In this document: one piece after another, positions 8,640 to 16,371 of the stretch
Layout: every line of letters begins with the position of its first letter
Numbering within the stretch: position 1 is the stretch's first letter
Source: Roseovarius sp. MMSF_3350
Lineage (GTDB): Bacteria; Pseudomonadota; Alphaproteobacteria; Rhodobacterales; Rhodobacteraceae
Length of the DNA stretch: 64,000 nucleotides
Direction of reading: 5' to 3'
NCBI RefSeq assembly: GCF_030733425.1
Contig: NZ_JASHIZ010000002.1
Span: 1 to 64,000, forward strand
The notes under the pieces: generated by a model
What the model was told of the DNA's origin: nothing
The model's input: the letters and a program-made list of their open reading frames with translations, nothing else
Database searches by the model: none
Program-made: the position numbers and the translations under genes

Positions 8640-8858
8640 ATGGTACCACGCAGTGTGCTTGCCCGCCTGAAACGGTCATGCAATTCTATACTGCAATCGA
8701 CTATCCGGGAATGTCGTCATAAGCTTCGCGAATTGCGTTCGCTTAAGGTGACAGTAAGTTCCGGCGAAAATACGAAATCGATAACTCTGTTAGAGATTTT
8801 CATGATCTTCGTTGTCGAAATACTAGTGGCTCTACTTATTGTAGCTCTGCTGGGGTAA
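8640..8858 (+). CDS. Small tail-anchored membrane protein, unknown function
   Basis: Not recognised. The 72-residue ORF has a good ribosome-binding site (GAGAGGAGG, 8 bases before the ATG). Residues 1-48 are basic and helical (LARLKRSC, IRECRHKLRELRSLK) and residues 51-71 are one hydrophobic helix (LEIFMIFVVEILVALLIVALLG) ending two bases from the stop, so it should be membrane-anchored by its C-terminus. It uses ATA, TTA and CTA codons that the flanking ribosomal genes avoid, which suggests foreign origin. It lies inside the segment bounded by the inverted repeats at 8573 and 9086. Confidence 0.55.
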   Translation: MVPRSVLARLKRSCNSILQSTIRECRHKLRELRSLKVTVSSGENTKSITLLEIFMIFVVEILVALLIVALLG

Positions 8859-9028
8859 CCACGATGTCTCGCTATAGAGGAAAATTGGGCCCGTCGATCC
8901 GGTGATTGCACATCGGTGAAAAAAGCCCCGTTTTCGATCCGTAGTCAGGCAAAGCCGTGATGAAGGTCTATAAAGGATTGGCCGGAGCGGTTTTTTTATT
9001 CTGACTGCTGACTTGTAGCGGGTCTTTT

Positions 9029-9059
9029 AGTCCAGGCTGGACTTCGCAGAAGTCTGGAC
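9029..9059. promoter_or_regulatory. Mutually exclusive hairpins upstream of rpmC
   Basis: AGTCCAG-g-CTGGACT (9029-9043) shares bases with GACTTC-gca-GAAGTC (9040-9054), so both stems cannot form together. The first arm can also pair with CTGGAC at 9054-9059. This resembles an attenuator, but may only be internal symmetry of the repeat segment. Confidence 0.4.
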
Positions 9060-9085
9060 CGCAAGACAAACACCAGTTTGGTGAT

Positions 9086-9111
9086 AGCTGACGCCTCTAT
9101 TCCAGATTTTC
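9086..9111 (-). repeat. Right 26-bp inverted repeat of the A+T-rich segment
   Basis: Reverse complement of 8573-8598 with one mismatch. Homology stops abruptly on both sides. Confidence 0.85.
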
Positions 9112-9170
9112 TTTTTGGTTTTCCCTTGCCCTGATCCCGCACCTCCCTTATACGGCCCCAATCCACGGGT

Positions 9171-9197
9171 CCCCGCGTTTCGCGGGGATTCGCTTTT
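9171..9197 (+). terminator. Terminator-like stem-loop upstream of rpmC
   Basis: Perfect 7-bp GC stem with TTT loop, then ATTCGCTTTT. It would end transcripts coming from the inserted genes before rpmC. Confidence 0.5.
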
Positions 9198-9278
9198 GAC
9201 ATTCATCCACCGGGGAAACCGTGTGACCCTGAGCCATCGAGCAGGGGCCGGCCGGTGTTTTGAGAAGGGAAGATGGCC

Positions 9279-9479
9279 ATGAACGCCACCGAATTGCGTG
9301 ACAAGACGCCGGACCAGCTTCGCGAGGAGCTGTCCAACCTGAAGAAAGAGCAGTTCAACCTGCGCTTTCAGGCAGCGACCGGGTCGCTGGAAAACCCTGC
9401 GCGGATCCGTTCGGTCCGTCGCGATGTGGCGCGGATCAAGACCGTGCTGAACGAAAAAGCCGCCTCGGCTGCTGAATAA
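9279..9479 (+). CDS. rpmC: 50S ribosomal protein L29
   Basis: L29 sits next to L23 at the tunnel exit. The 66-residue protein has [41 protein letters not shown] and [17 protein letters not shown], the full L29 pattern. Two in-frame ATGs lie at 9273 and 9279; GAGAAGGGA ends at 9270, which is only 2 bases from the first but 8 from the second, so 9279 is preferred. It opens the rpmC-rplR cluster, cut off from rplP by 3.1 kb. Confidence 0.96.
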   Translation: MNATELRDKTPDQLREELSNLKKEQFNLRFQAATGSLENPARIRSVRRDVARIKTVLNEKAASAAE

Positions 9480-9491
9480 GGAGAGCCTCGA

Positions 9492-9722
9492 ATGCCCAAG
9501 CGTATCCTGCAAGGCGTCGTGACCTCCGACGCAAACGCCCAGACCGTCACCGTTTCGGTCGAGCGTCGCTTCAAGCACCCGGTGCTGCAGAAGACCATTC
9601 GTAAGTCCAAGAAGTACCGGGCTCACGATGAAAAGAACGCTTTCAAGGTCGGCGACCAAGTTCGCATCATCGAATGCGCGCCGAAATCGAAAACGAAACG
9701 CTGGGAGGTTCTTGAGGCCTAG
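9492..9722 (+). CDS. rpsQ: 30S ribosomal protein S17
   Basis: S17 is an early-binding 16S rRNA protein with an OB-fold. The 76 residues begin [20 protein letters not shown] and carry [40 protein letters not shown] and [10 protein letters not shown], matching S17 in order and length. It lies 12 bases after rpmC with GGAGAG as ribosome-binding site. A 65-base gap with a GGGG-tcgtta-CCCC stem separates it from rplN. Confidence 0.98.
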   Translation: MPKRILQGVVTSDANAQTVTVSVERRFKHPVLQKTIRKSKKYRAHDEKNAFKVGDQVRIIECAPKSKTKRWEVLEA

Positions 9723-9787
9723 GCCACAGAACCTTTCGGTTTGATCGAAACCATGGGGTCGTTACCCCTTAGGTCGGGAGAAACCTA

Positions 9788-10156
9788 ATGATCCAGATGC
9801 AGACCAATCTGGATGTTGCTGACAACTCCGGCGCGCGCCGGGTGCAGTGCATCAAGGTCCTGGGTGGTTCCAAGCGCAAATACGCGTCCGTGGGCGACAT
9901 CATCGTCGTCTCGGTGAAGGAAGCCATCCCGCGCGGCCGCGTGAAGAAAGGTGACGTCCGCAAGGCCGTCGTCGTGCGCACCGCCAAAGAGATCCGCCGT
10001 GAAGACGGCACCGCCATCCGCTTTGACCGCAACGCCGCCGTGATCCTGAACAACGCAGGGGAGCCGGTGGGCACGCGTATCTTCGGACCGGTGGTTCGTG
10101 AACTTCGCGCGAAGAACTTCATGAAGATCATCTCGCTCGCCCCGGAGGTGCTGTGA
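9788..10156 (+). CDS. rplN: 50S ribosomal protein L14
   Basis: L14 forms an intersubunit bridge with 16S rRNA and is the binding site of the silencing factor RsfS. The 122-residue protein starts [20 protein letters not shown] and contains [40 protein letters not shown] and [19 protein letters not shown], all diagnostic. One base separates its TGA from the rplX ATG, indicating coupled translation. Confidence 0.98.
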   Translation: MIQMQTNLDVADNSGARRVQCIKVLGGSKRKYASVGDIIVVSVKEAIPRGRVKKGDVRKAVVVRTAKEIRREDGTAIRFDRNAAVILNNAGEPVGTRIFGPVVRELRAKNFMKIISLAPEVL

Positions 10157-10157
10157 C

Positions 10158-10469
10158 ATGGCAGCCAAGCTGAAAAAAGGCGACAAGGTCGTCGTCCTGT
10201 CCGGCAAGGACAAGGGCAAGGAAGGCACGATCACATCCGTGGACCCCAAGGCCGGCAAGGCCGTGGTCGACGGTGTGAACATGGCCGTCCGCCACACCCG
10301 CCAGAGCCAGCAGAGCCAGGGCGGCCGTCTGCCCAAGGCGCTGCCGATCGACCTGTCGAATCTGGCATTCGTTGATGCAAACGGCAAACCCACCCGCGTC
10401 GGCTTCAAGACCGAGGGCGACAAGAAGGTGCGTTACGCCAAGACCACGGGGGACGTGATCGATGCTTGA
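10158..10469 (+). CDS. rplX: 50S ribosomal protein L24
   Basis: L24 starts 50S assembly by binding the 5' region of 23S rRNA. The 103-residue protein has an N-terminal KOW motif ([20 protein letters not shown]), [20 protein letters not shown] and a C-terminal [20 protein letters not shown]. The rplE ATG lies 8 bases inside its 3' end. Confidence 0.98.
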   Translation: MAAKLKKGDKVVVLSGKDKGKEGTITSVDPKAGKAVVDGVNMAVRHTRQSQQSQGGRLPKALPIDLSNLAFVDANGKPTRVGFKTEGDKKVRYAKTTGDVIDA

Positions 10470-11025
10470 TACCGAAAACTACACCCCGCGTCTTCGCGCC
10501 GCTTTCCGCGACACCATTCGCCCGGCGCTGAAGGAAGAGTTCGGCTATACCAACGACATGCAGATCCCGCGTCTGGACAAGATCGTCCTGAATATCGGCT
10601 GCGGCGCCGAGGCGGTGAAGGATTCCAAGAAGGCCAAGTCGGCCCAGGAAGACCTTTCCACCATCGCCGGCCAGCACGCCGTGATCACGTCGGCCAAGAA
10701 CTCGATCGCCGGTTTCCGTGTGCGTGAAGGCATGCCGCTGGGCGCCAAGGTGACCCTGCGCGGCAACCGCATGTACGAATTTCTTGACCGTCTGATCACC
10801 GTGGCGATGCCGCGGATCCGCGACTTTCGCGGTGTGTCGGGCAAGTCGTTCGATGGCCGCGGCAACTATGCCATGGGCATCAAGGAGCACATCGTTTTCC
10901 CCGAAATCAACTTCGACAAGGTCGACGAAGTCTGGGGGATCGACGTCATCATCGCAACCACGGCGCCGACCGACGCTGAAGCCAAGGCGCTGTTGAAGCA
11001 CTTCAACATGCCTTTCACCAGCTAA
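10462..11025 (+). CDS. rplE: 50S ribosomal protein L5
   Basis: L5 binds 5S rRNA and contacts P-site tRNA in the central protuberance. The 187 residues include [78 protein letters not shown] and [19 protein letters not shown], the standard L5 pattern. It overlaps rplX by 8 bases; rpsN follows after 18 bases with a GAGG ribosome-binding site. Confidence 0.98.
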   Translation: MLDTENYTPRLRAAFRDTIRPALKEEFGYTNDMQIPRLDKIVLNIGCGAEAVKDSKKAKSAQEDLSTIAGQHAVITSAKNSIAGFRVREGMPLGAKVTLRGNRMYEFLDRLITVAMPRIRDFRGVSGKSFDGRGNYAMGIKEHIVFPEINFDKVDEVWGIDVIIATTAPTDAEAKALLKHFNMPFTS

Positions 11026-11043
11026 TCGCGAGGAATTTGAAAC

Positions 11044-11349
11044 ATGGCTAAGAAAGCAATGATCGAACGCGAGAAGAAGCGTCAGCGTCTGGTGAAGCAA
11101 TACGCCGCCAAGCGGGCCGCTTTGAAAGCGATCATCAACGACCAGGAAAAGCCGATGGAAGACCGCTTCCGGGCCTCCCTGAAACTGGCGCAACTGCCGC
11201 GCAACAGCTCGGCCACCCGCCTGCATAACCGCTGCCAGCTGACCGGCCGGCCGCACGCCTATTACCGCAAGCTGAAGATCAGCCGGATCGCCCTGCGCGA
11301 CCTTGGCTCGTCGGGTCAGCTGCCCGGTATGGTCAAGTCGAGCTGGTAA
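11044..11349 (+). CDS. rpsN: 30S ribosomal protein S14 (zinc-free type)
   Basis: S14 lies in the 30S head near the A site. The 101-residue protein is the long form that lacks the CxxC..CxxC zinc ribbon: [60 protein letters not shown] and [11 protein letters not shown]. Only one Cys is present, so it should not depend on zinc. rpsH follows 13 bases later behind AAGGAGGG. Confidence 0.98.
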   Translation: MAKKAMIEREKKRQRLVKQYAAKRAALKAIINDQEKPMEDRFRASLKLAQLPRNSSATRLHNRCQLTGRPHAYYRKLKISRIALRDLGSSGQLPGMVKSSW

Positions 11350-11362
11350 GGAGGGATATGAG

Positions 11363-11755
11363 ATGAACGATCCTATCGGCGATATGCTCACCCGCCTGCG
11401 CAACGCAGGTATGCGTGGCAAGTCCACCGTCATGGTTCCGGCCTCCAAGATGCGCGTGCGCGTTCTGGATGTGCTGGCCGAGGAAGGTTATATCCGTGGC
11501 TACGAGAACGCCACAGACGACCGGGGCCACCCGGCCCTTGAAGTGAGCCTGAAGTATTTCGAAGGCGCCCCCGTGATCCGCGAGATGAAGCGGGTCTCCA
11601 AGCCCGGTCGCCGGGTTTACATGGGCGTCAATGACATCCCGTCGGTCCGTCAGGGCCTGGGCGTGTCGATTGTCTCCACCTCCAAGGGTGTGATGTCGGA
11701 CGCGAACGCGCGCAGCCAGAACGTTGGCGGCGAAGTGCTTTGCACCGTATTCTAA
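11363..11755 (+). CDS. rpsH: 30S ribosomal protein S8
   Basis: S8 binds the central domain of 16S rRNA; in E. coli it also represses the spc operon. The 130-residue protein starts [20 protein letters not shown] and carries [40 protein letters not shown] and the C-terminal [20 protein letters not shown]. The start at 11363 is chosen because TAAGGAGGG lies 9 bases before it. Thirteen bases separate it from rplF. Confidence 0.98.
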   Translation: MNDPIGDMLTRLRNAGMRGKSTVMVPASKMRVRVLDVLAEEGYIRGYENATDDRGHPALEVSLKYFEGAPVIREMKRVSKPGRRVYMGVNDIPSVRQGLGVSIVSTSKGVMSDANARSQNVGGEVLCTVF

Positions 11756-11768
11756 GGAGGCCCGTGTA

Positions 11769-12302
11769 ATGTCTCGTATCGGTAAACAACCGGTTGCCCT
11801 GCCCGACGGCGTCACCGCGACGCTGAGCGGCCAGACAATCGAAATCAAGGGCCCGAAGGCCACCAAGACCTTCACCGCCACGGATGACGTGACGATGGTT
11901 GTCGAGGACGGCACCGTCACCGTGACCCCGCGCGGCAAGTCCAAGCGCGCGCGCCAGCAATGGGGCATGACCCGCACGGTCATCGCCAACATGGTGCACG
12001 GCGCCAAGGACCCCTTCAAGAAAGAGCTGGAGATCCGCGGCGTGGGCTACCGGGCACAGATGCAGGGCAATGTCCTGAAGCTGAACCTGGGCCTGTCGCA
12101 TGACGTGGATTTCCCGGTTCCGGATGGTGTGACGGTCACGGCGCCGAAGCCCACGGAACTGATCGTGGAAGGGCACGACAAGCAGCTCGTCGGACAGGTC
12201 GCGGCAAACATCCGCGATTGGCGCCGCCCCGAGCCCTACAAGGGCAAGGGCATCCGCTACAAGGACGAGTATATCTTCCAGAAGGAAGGCAAGAAGAAGT
12301 AA
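11769..12302 (+). CDS. rplF: 50S ribosomal protein L6
   Basis: L6 lies near the factor-binding site of the 50S subunit. The 177 residues start [20 protein letters not shown] and contain two L6 repeats: [20 protein letters not shown] in the first, and [40 protein letters not shown] and [20 protein letters not shown] in the second. TAAGGAGGCCCGTGTA upstream sets the start at 11769. An upstream in-frame ATG at 11724 lies inside rpsH. Confidence 0.98.
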   Translation: MSRIGKQPVALPDGVTATLSGQTIEIKGPKATKTFTATDDVTMVVEDGTVTVTPRGKSKRARQQWGMTRTVIANMVHGAKDPFKKELEIRGVGYRAQMQGNVLKLNLGLSHDVDFPVPDGVTVTAPKPTELIVEGHDKQLVGQVAANIRDWRRPEPYKGKGIRYKDEYIFQKEGKKK

Positions 12303-12314
12303 GGACGCGAGAAA

Positions 12315-12674
12315 ATGGCAAACAGCAAGAGACAACTGTTCCAGAAACGCCGTATGCGCGTCCGGAGCAAACTTCGCAAGGTCAACGCCGGCCGCCCCCG
12401 TCTTTCGGTGCACCGTTCGTCCAAGAACATGAGCGTGCAGCTGATCGACGACGTGAACGGCACGACCCTGGCCTCGGCCTCGACCCTGGAAAAGGACCTG
12501 GGCTTTGTCGGCAAGAACACGTTGGAAGCGGCCGCCAAGATCGGCGCGACCATCGCGGAACGCGCCAAAAAGGCAGGCGTGACCGAGGCGCAGTTCGACC
12601 GTGGCGGGTTCCTCTACCACGGCCGGATTAAGGCGCTGGCCGATGCCGCCCGTGAGGGTGGCCTGAAGATCTAG
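12315..12674 (+). CDS. rplR: 50S ribosomal protein L18
   Basis: L18 binds 5S rRNA together with L5 and L25-type proteins. The 119 residues show [58 protein letters not shown] and the C-terminal [25 protein letters not shown]. It ends the rpmC cluster: two type A palindromes fill the space before rpsE, which in most genomes follows immediately. Confidence 0.98.
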   Translation: MANSKRQLFQKRRMRVRSKLRKVNAGRPRLSVHRSSKNMSVQLIDDVNGTTLASASTLEKDLGFVGKNTLEAAAKIGATIAERAKKAGVTEAQFDRGGFLYHGRIKALADAAREGGLKI

Positions 12675-12697
12675 GTGGGATGAAATCCCACCCTGCG
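12674..12697 (+). repeat. Type A intergenic palindrome, copy 4
   Basis: GGTGGGAT-gaa-ATCCCACCCTGCG. Its first base is the last base of the rplR TAG stop. It faces copy 5 head to head. Confidence 0.75.
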
Positions 12698-12704
12698 CGG
12701 TTTG

Positions 12705-12728
12705 CGTAGGGTGGGGCTTCGACCCACC
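12705..12728 (-). repeat. Type A intergenic palindrome, copy 5 (inverted)
   Basis: CGTAGGGTGGG-gcttcga-CCCACC, so the CTACG side is on the - strand. With copy 4 it forms a head-to-head pair 7 bases apart. Confidence 0.75.
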
Positions 12729-12832
12729 CTGACGTTGCAGGCGGGTGACCCGCCTCGATGATCCGGACGCCCGCCGGGCGGACTTGGATTGAGAAAATCA
12801 AGGGGCATACGCCCGCAGAAAGGACGCCGAGT

Positions 12833-13408
12833 ATGGCAAGAGATGACAACCGCCGTGGGGGTCGCGATCGTGACGAAACCCCGGAATTCGCCGATCGCCT
12901 TGTTGCGATCAACCGTGTTTCGAAAACCGTGAAGGGTGGTAAGCGCTTTGGCTTTGCCGCGCTCGTCGTCGTGGGCGACCAGAAGGGCCGCGTCGGTTTC
13001 GGCAAGGGCAAGGCCAAGGAGGTCCCCGAGGCCATCCGCAAGGCCACCGAGCAGGCCAAGCGCCAGATGATCCGTGTGCCGCTGCGCGAAGGCCGCACGC
13101 TGCACCACGACATGGAAGGCCGCTGGGGCGCCGGCAAGGTCGTCATGCGCACCGCGCCCACGGGTACCGGTATCATCGCCGGTGGTCCGATGCGCGCCGT
13201 GTTCGAGATGCTGGGCGTGCAGGACGTTGTCGCGAAGTCCACGGGCTCGCAGAACCCCTACAACATGATCCGCGCCACCCTGAACGGCCTGCAGAAGGAA
13301 AGCAGCCCGCGCATGGTCGCGCAGCGTCGCGGCAAGAAGGTCGCCGACATCCTGCCCAAGCGCGACGAGGCCCCGGCCGAGTCGACCCAAGTTGCCGAGG
13401 AGGCGTAA
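12833..13408 (+). CDS. rpsE: 30S ribosomal protein S5
   Basis: S5 sits at the mRNA entry and affects decoding accuracy. The 191-residue protein has the dsRNA-binding-like N-terminal half ([57 protein letters not shown]) and the C-terminal half ([40 protein letters not shown]). AAAGGACG upstream and the family N-terminus support 12833 over the Met at 12758. It is separated from rplR by 158 bases containing the repeat pair. Confidence 0.98.
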   Translation: MARDDNRRGGRDRDETPEFADRLVAINRVSKTVKGGKRFGFAALVVVGDQKGRVGFGKGKAKEVPEAIRKATEQAKRQMIRVPLREGRTLHHDMEGRWGAGKVVMRTAPTGTGIIAGGPMRAVFEMLGVQDVVAKSTGSQNPYNMIRATLNGLQKESSPRMVAQRRGKKVADILPKRDEAPAESTQVAEEA

Positions 13409-13411
13409 AAC

Positions 13412-13600
13412 ATGGCAAAGACCATCGTCGTCAAGCAGGTGGGAAGCCCCATCCGCCGCCCCGAGATCCAGCGCAAGACGCTGATCGGCCTGGGCCTGAA
13501 CAAGATGCACCGGACCCGTGAGTTGGAAGACACGCCGTCGGTCCGTGGCATGATCAACAAGATCCCGCACCTCGTGGAGATCGTTGAAGAGAAGGGGTGA
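13412..13600 (+). CDS. rpmD: 50S ribosomal protein L30
   Basis: L30 is a small late-assembly 50S protein. The 62 residues ([56 protein letters not shown]) match the family over its whole length. The ATG follows the rpsE stop by 3 bases. rplO, its usual next neighbour, is 3.4 kb downstream beyond five unrelated genes. Confidence 0.97.
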   Translation: MAKTIVVKQVGSPIRRPEIQRKTLIGLGLNKMHRTRELEDTPSVRGMINKIPHLVEIVEEKG

Positions 13601-13606
13601 GGTCCC

Positions 13607-13629
13607 GGTGGGTTTTCACCCACCCTACG
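13607..13629 (+). repeat. Type A intergenic palindrome, copy 6
   Basis: GGTGGGTTTTCACCCACC then CTACG, 6 bases after the rpmD stop, in direct tandem with copy 7. Confidence 0.8.
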
Positions 13630-13634
13630 AGCCC

Positions 13635-13658
13635 GGTGGGGTGCAACCCCACCCTACG
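13635..13658 (+). repeat. Type A intergenic palindrome, copy 7
   Basis: GGTGGGGT-gca-ACCCCACC then CTACG, same orientation as copy 6 and 5 bases after it. Confidence 0.8.
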
Positions 13659-13667
13659 GAATTCACG

Positions 13668-13700
13668 CCCCGGTCAGAGATGGCCGGGGTGTTTTCGTTT
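13668..13700 (+). terminator. Rho-independent terminator after rpmD
   Basis: CCCCGG-tcagagatgg-CCGGGG, then TGTTTTCGTTT. It closes the rpsE-rpmD unit. Confidence 0.75.
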
Positions 13701-13904
13701 CGGCACTGTTAATCTTTGTTGAGCAAAGGTTAACGGGTGTCGTTTTTTTGCGCCTTGGTGCGCGGAACCGTTTCCTTGAAAAGAAAACGGAGCGGAAACT
13801 TTTGAAGTTTCCGAAAGCGCGGTCAGGGGGGCGGACCCGACTACGCTCTTCCGGGGGATTGAAACACCAGCGGGTTTGCGGAACTGTTAACGCTGCGGTC
13901 CCGG

Positions 13905-14603
13905 CTAGCCGATCAACGCGCATCCCAGCGTCTTGCGCAGTGCCTCGGTCAACTCGTCCACCGTGTCCGTCGCCACGTACATGCCGCCTGTCTGGTCCGA
14001 GATACAGCGGGCGATGGAAGAACCGTCACTGTAGATCCCGGCCTCGGGACTGTCCCAGGCGAAAGGGTCGGCCACGACGCGGAAGCCTATGACATGCACG
14101 GTAAGGTTGGCGGAGGTGGCTGCAAGCTCGGCTCCGAGCGCGCAGGGCCTGCCGCCGCAGGTTTCGTTTCCGTCGGTCACCAGCACGACGATGCCCGGGG
14201 TGGTGGTGTGGTTCAGCACGCGGGCGGCCTCTGCCACGGCCTCGGTCAGGGGTGTGAGGCCGATCGGGCCCATCAGGTCGATGGCGTCGATGATGGGCTG
14301 GGCGGCGTCCGCGAGGGGCGGAAACTTGAGGTTGATGCCGTCGCAGGAGCCCTCGGGGCCGGGACCGTAGGTCAAGAGGCCCACGCGGCGCACGGGCGCG
14401 ATATCCGGCAGGGCGCGGCGCAGGGCGGTGCGGGCGTCCTCGATGCGGGTGGGGGCAGTCTGGTCGAAGCCGACCTCGGCCATGGAGGCCGAGCCATCGA
14501 AGACCAGCATCGCGTCGCGGCTGCACTCCTGCGCCACGGCCCGCGGCACCACGGGCAGCGCAGCGGCCAGTGCGGTAAGCGTTGTCAGCAGGGTGCGTTT
14601 CAT
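13905..14603 (-). CDS. Secreted VWA-domain protein
   Basis: Extracytoplasmic von Willebrand factor type A protein; such domains bind partners through a divalent metal. The 232 residues begin with a signal peptide (KRTLLTTLTALAAALPVVPR, AVAQ), followed by the MIDAS motif DGSASM near residue 38, GLTPLTEAVAEAARVL with the metal-site Thr, and LVTDGNETCGGRPC. Several Cys suggest disulfides outside the cytoplasm. The start at 14603 is preferred because it places the signal peptide at the N-terminus; an in-frame Met exists 32 codons upstream. It is divergent from the ectC-like gene, 61 bases apart. Confidence 0.75.
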   Translation of the reverse strand: MKRTLLTTLTALAAALPVVPRAVAQECSRDAMLVFDGSASMAEVGFDQTAPTRIEDARTALRRALPDIAPVRRVGLLTYGPGPEGSCDGINLKFPPLADAAQPIIDAIDLMGPIGLTPLTEAVAEAARVLNHTTTPGIVVLVTDGNETCGGRPCALGAELAATSANLTVHVIGFRVVADPFAWDSPEAGIYSDGSSIARCISDQTGGMYVATDTVDELTEALRKTLGCALIG

Positions 14604-14664
14604 ATTCAGATGAGATACCGTGGCAGGTGCGAAATCAAGCCCGGCCCTTTGAAGGAGATTCAAG

Positions 14665-15048
14665 ATGTTCGTTAAGATGTTGGATGACGTGATCGGCACC
14701 GAAGATCACGCCAAGGGCGAGGCCTTTGAAAGCAGGCGGCTTTTGCTGGCGCGCGATGATCTGGGCTATTCGTTTCACGACACGATCGTGAAGGCCGGCA
14801 CCGTGCAGCTGTTGGAATACAAGAACCATGTCGAGGTCAACTACTGTATCGAGGGCAAGGGCGAGGTGGAGAACGAGACCACCGGCGAGGTCTGGCCGCT
14901 GGAGCCCGGCGTGATGTACGTGCTGGACCAGAACGATCCGCATATCGTGCGGGCGGAGACCAATCTTCGGTTCATCTGCATTTTCACGCCTGCGTTGACC
15001 GGGCGGGAAGTGCATGACGAAGACGGAAGCTATGGTGTGCCGGAATGA
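14665..15048 (+). CDS. ectC: Ectoine synthase-like cupin, no ectA/ectB nearby
   Basis: EctC cyclises N-gamma-acetyl-diaminobutyrate to the compatible solute ectoine. The 127-residue single cupin has SRRLLLARDDLGYSFHDTIV, VEVNYCIEGKGEVE, DQNDPHIVRAETNLRFICIF and the family C-terminus PALTGREVHDEDGSY, and the length fits (about 130). GAAGGAGA lies upstream. The partners ectA and ectB are absent from the window, so this is an orphan copy; it may act on an imported or differently made substrate, or have another cupin function. Confidence 0.75.
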   Translation: MFVKMLDDVIGTEDHAKGEAFESRRLLLARDDLGYSFHDTIVKAGTVQLLEYKNHVEVNYCIEGKGEVENETTGEVWPLEPGVMYVLDQNDPHIVRAETNLRFICIFTPALTGREVHDEDGSYGVPE

Positions 15049-15057
15049 CCGGGCGGC

Positions 15058-15663
15058 TTAGTCGCAGAGGCGGGTATAGTTTTCTCGGCTGATGTCGTAA
15101 CGCGGTGCGATGCCGTAGGGCGAGGTGTAACCGCTTGATCGGTCACGCGGTTCGCAGGTTTCGTCGCCCAGGGGGCAGTTGGGGCGGATCTCGGTGCGGG
15201 AGACCTGGCAGAAGACCTGCTCGCGGGTCCGGGGGGCTGCGGCGCTGTCCTGCTCGAGGTTCAATCCGGTGAGATCCACAAGATGTCCGGCCTTGCGCCC
15301 GATGCCGCGTGTTTCGAAGGTGAGGGGGGCCTTGAGGGTGAGCGTTCTCTGATCGGCGAAGCGCGCTTCCTCGCTGTCCCAGATGCTGCCGTATTCGAAG
15401 CGCAGCCGATAAGTGCCGGGGGGCACCAGCACGCGAAAGAACACGCCGCCGGTGATATAGGCGGCAAGCGCGGCCTCGTCCGTCTCGGCGTGGTGCAGGG
15501 TGACGATATAGTCAGCGCCCGGGGCGGTCTTGACCTGTAGCGGGAAGGTGAGGGGGAGGCCGGTGCGGTTCCACATCAGGCCTGGATCGGGCCGCTTGTC
15601 GGCGGCGACGGCGGCGGCAAGGGTGAGGGGCAGAAGCGTCAGAAGGGCGAGAACGAGGCGCAT
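15058..15663 (-). CDS. Secreted protein of unknown function
   Basis: Not recognised. The 201-residue protein starts with a clear signal peptide (RLVLALLTLLPLTLAAAVAA) cleaved near residue 22. The rest is beta-rich (YIVTLHHAETDEAALAAYI, VFFRVLVPPGTYRLRFEYGS) and contains four or five Cys in the last 60 residues (VFCQVSRTEIRPNCPLGDE, TCEPRD, RLCD), consistent with a periplasmic disulfide protein. The stop lies 9 bases from the ectC stop, in convergent orientation. The chosen ATG (15663) puts the signal peptide first. Confidence 0.6.
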   Translation of the reverse strand: MRLVLALLTLLPLTLAAAVAADKRPDPGLMWNRTGLPLTFPLQVKTAPGADYIVTLHHAETDEAALAAYITGGVFFRVLVPPGTYRLRFEYGSIWDSEEARFADQRTLTLKAPLTFETRGIGRKAGHLVDLTGLNLEQDSAAAPRTREQVFCQVSRTEIRPNCPLGDETCEPRDRSSGYTSPYGIAPRYDISRENYTRLCD

Positions 15664-15956
15664 GTGTCGGATATAGCGCCACTGGACGGGTTGGGCAAAG
15701 GACAGGTGCGGGGAGAACGTTAACGTGATCGGGACTGCCGGAAACGGCATGTCGGTATCGCGTCGGTGTCGCGGCGGTATTCGAACGGTGTCACTTTCGC
15801 GCAAGCCGGCGTTAAGGGACCGTTCCGACGGGCCGGGTACGGCATGTCGGAAACGAGCGAGCCCAAGGCAGACCGAGACATTGGGAGCGATGGGATGTGG
15901 TGGGGTTTCAACCGCTGTTCAGGTTTGGGGGGAGGTGACGTGGGGTCCTACCGACC

Positions 15957-16199
15957 CTAACCTTCGGAGGCGGGTTTGTCGGGGTGCGAGGCAATGACGC
16001 CAAAGTCGCGCGAATTGGAGCCGCCGCCGGCAACGCTGAAATAGCCTTCGGCGGCAAGACCGCGCTTCAGAAGTTCGCGCACGGCGGCAGCGCGGCTGGG
16101 CATATGGGCCTTGAACCGCCAATCGTCCAGCGCCCCGAGCTCGTCCTCCGAGATCATGACCTGCAGCCTTTCCAACCGTTTAGAGCCGGATTCGGCCAT
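15957..16199 (-). CDS. Ribbon-helix-helix (CopG-like) protein
   Basis: Small DNA-binding protein, probably a repressor or toxin-antitoxin-type regulator without a toxin nearby. In 80 residues the segment RLERLQVMISEDELGALDDW gives the beta-strand and first helix and SRAAAVRELLKRGLAAEG the second helix of an RHH fold; the C-terminal 25 residues are flexible. It is divergent from the response-regulator gene across an A+T-rich gap that contains the palindrome TTACTC-aagat-GAGTAA. Its 293-base downstream stretch (15664-15956) shows no gene. Confidence 0.65.
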   Translation of the reverse strand: MAESGSKRLERLQVMISEDELGALDDWRFKAHMPSRAAAVRELLKRGLAAEGYFSVAGGGSNSRDFGVIASHPDKPASEG

Positions 16200-16264
16200 T
16201 CCTACGATCCTCCGTCATCTGTATCATACTTAGACACCTGATTAACGTAGTCAAACTGAATGCA

Positions 16265-16281
16265 TTACTCAAGATGAGTAA
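16265..16281. promoter_or_regulatory. 17-bp perfect inverted repeat between RHH and response-regulator genes
   Basis: TTACTC-aagat-GAGTAA in an A+T-rich divergent promoter region. A plausible operator for the neighbouring RHH protein, by position only. Confidence 0.45.
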
Positions 16282-16371
16282 GGTGGTCATTATTTGCCTG
16301 TTATGGAACGTTGTCATATTAAGGCAATGAAATCATTAGATATTTTATTCAACCCCTTTATAATGATCAGC

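Larger units (their letters stand above)
8573..9111. mobile_element. 539-bp segment bounded by 26-bp inverted repeats (candidate MITE-like insertion)
   Basis: Inverted repeats of 26 bp with one mismatch (8573-8598, 9086-9111) enclose an A+T-rich stretch with one small membrane-protein ORF and a set of alternative hairpins, between the GFA gene and rpmC. There is no transposase and no clear target-site duplication. It could be a non-autonomous element, or two copies of a dispersed repeat in opposite orientation. Confidence 0.45.
8859..9278. other. Gene-free leader region of the rpmC cluster
   Basis: Holds the alternative hairpins (9029-9059), the right inverted repeat (9086-9111), a CCCCGCG-ttt-CGCGGGG stem-loop at 9171-9187 followed by ATTCGCTTTT, and a TTGACA hexamer at 9196-9201 that could be the -35 box of an rpmC promoter; no convincing -10 was seen. 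No gene is supported here. Confidence 0.6.
13601..13904. other. 304-bp gene-free stretch after rpmD
   Basis: Holds the tandem type A pair, the rpmD terminator, and an imperfect inverted repeat TTAATCTTTG-ttgag-CAAAGGTTAA at 13709-13733 (9 of 10 paired). No gene is supported between there and the VWA gene stop. Confidence 0.65.

Noticed and set aside
13607..13658. Tandem palindromes as a CRISPR-like array
   Set aside because: Only two units, no spacers of regular length, and the same motif is scattered singly elsewhere; no cas genes.
13709..13733. CtrA-type TTAA..TTAA binding site
   Set aside because: The two TTAA are 17 bases apart instead of 7, so it does not fit the known motif; kept only as an imperfect inverted repeat.
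15766..15960. 64-residue + strand ORF between two - strand genes
   Set aside because: No ribosome-binding site, no recognisable pattern, ends at the RHH gene stop region; most likely chance.
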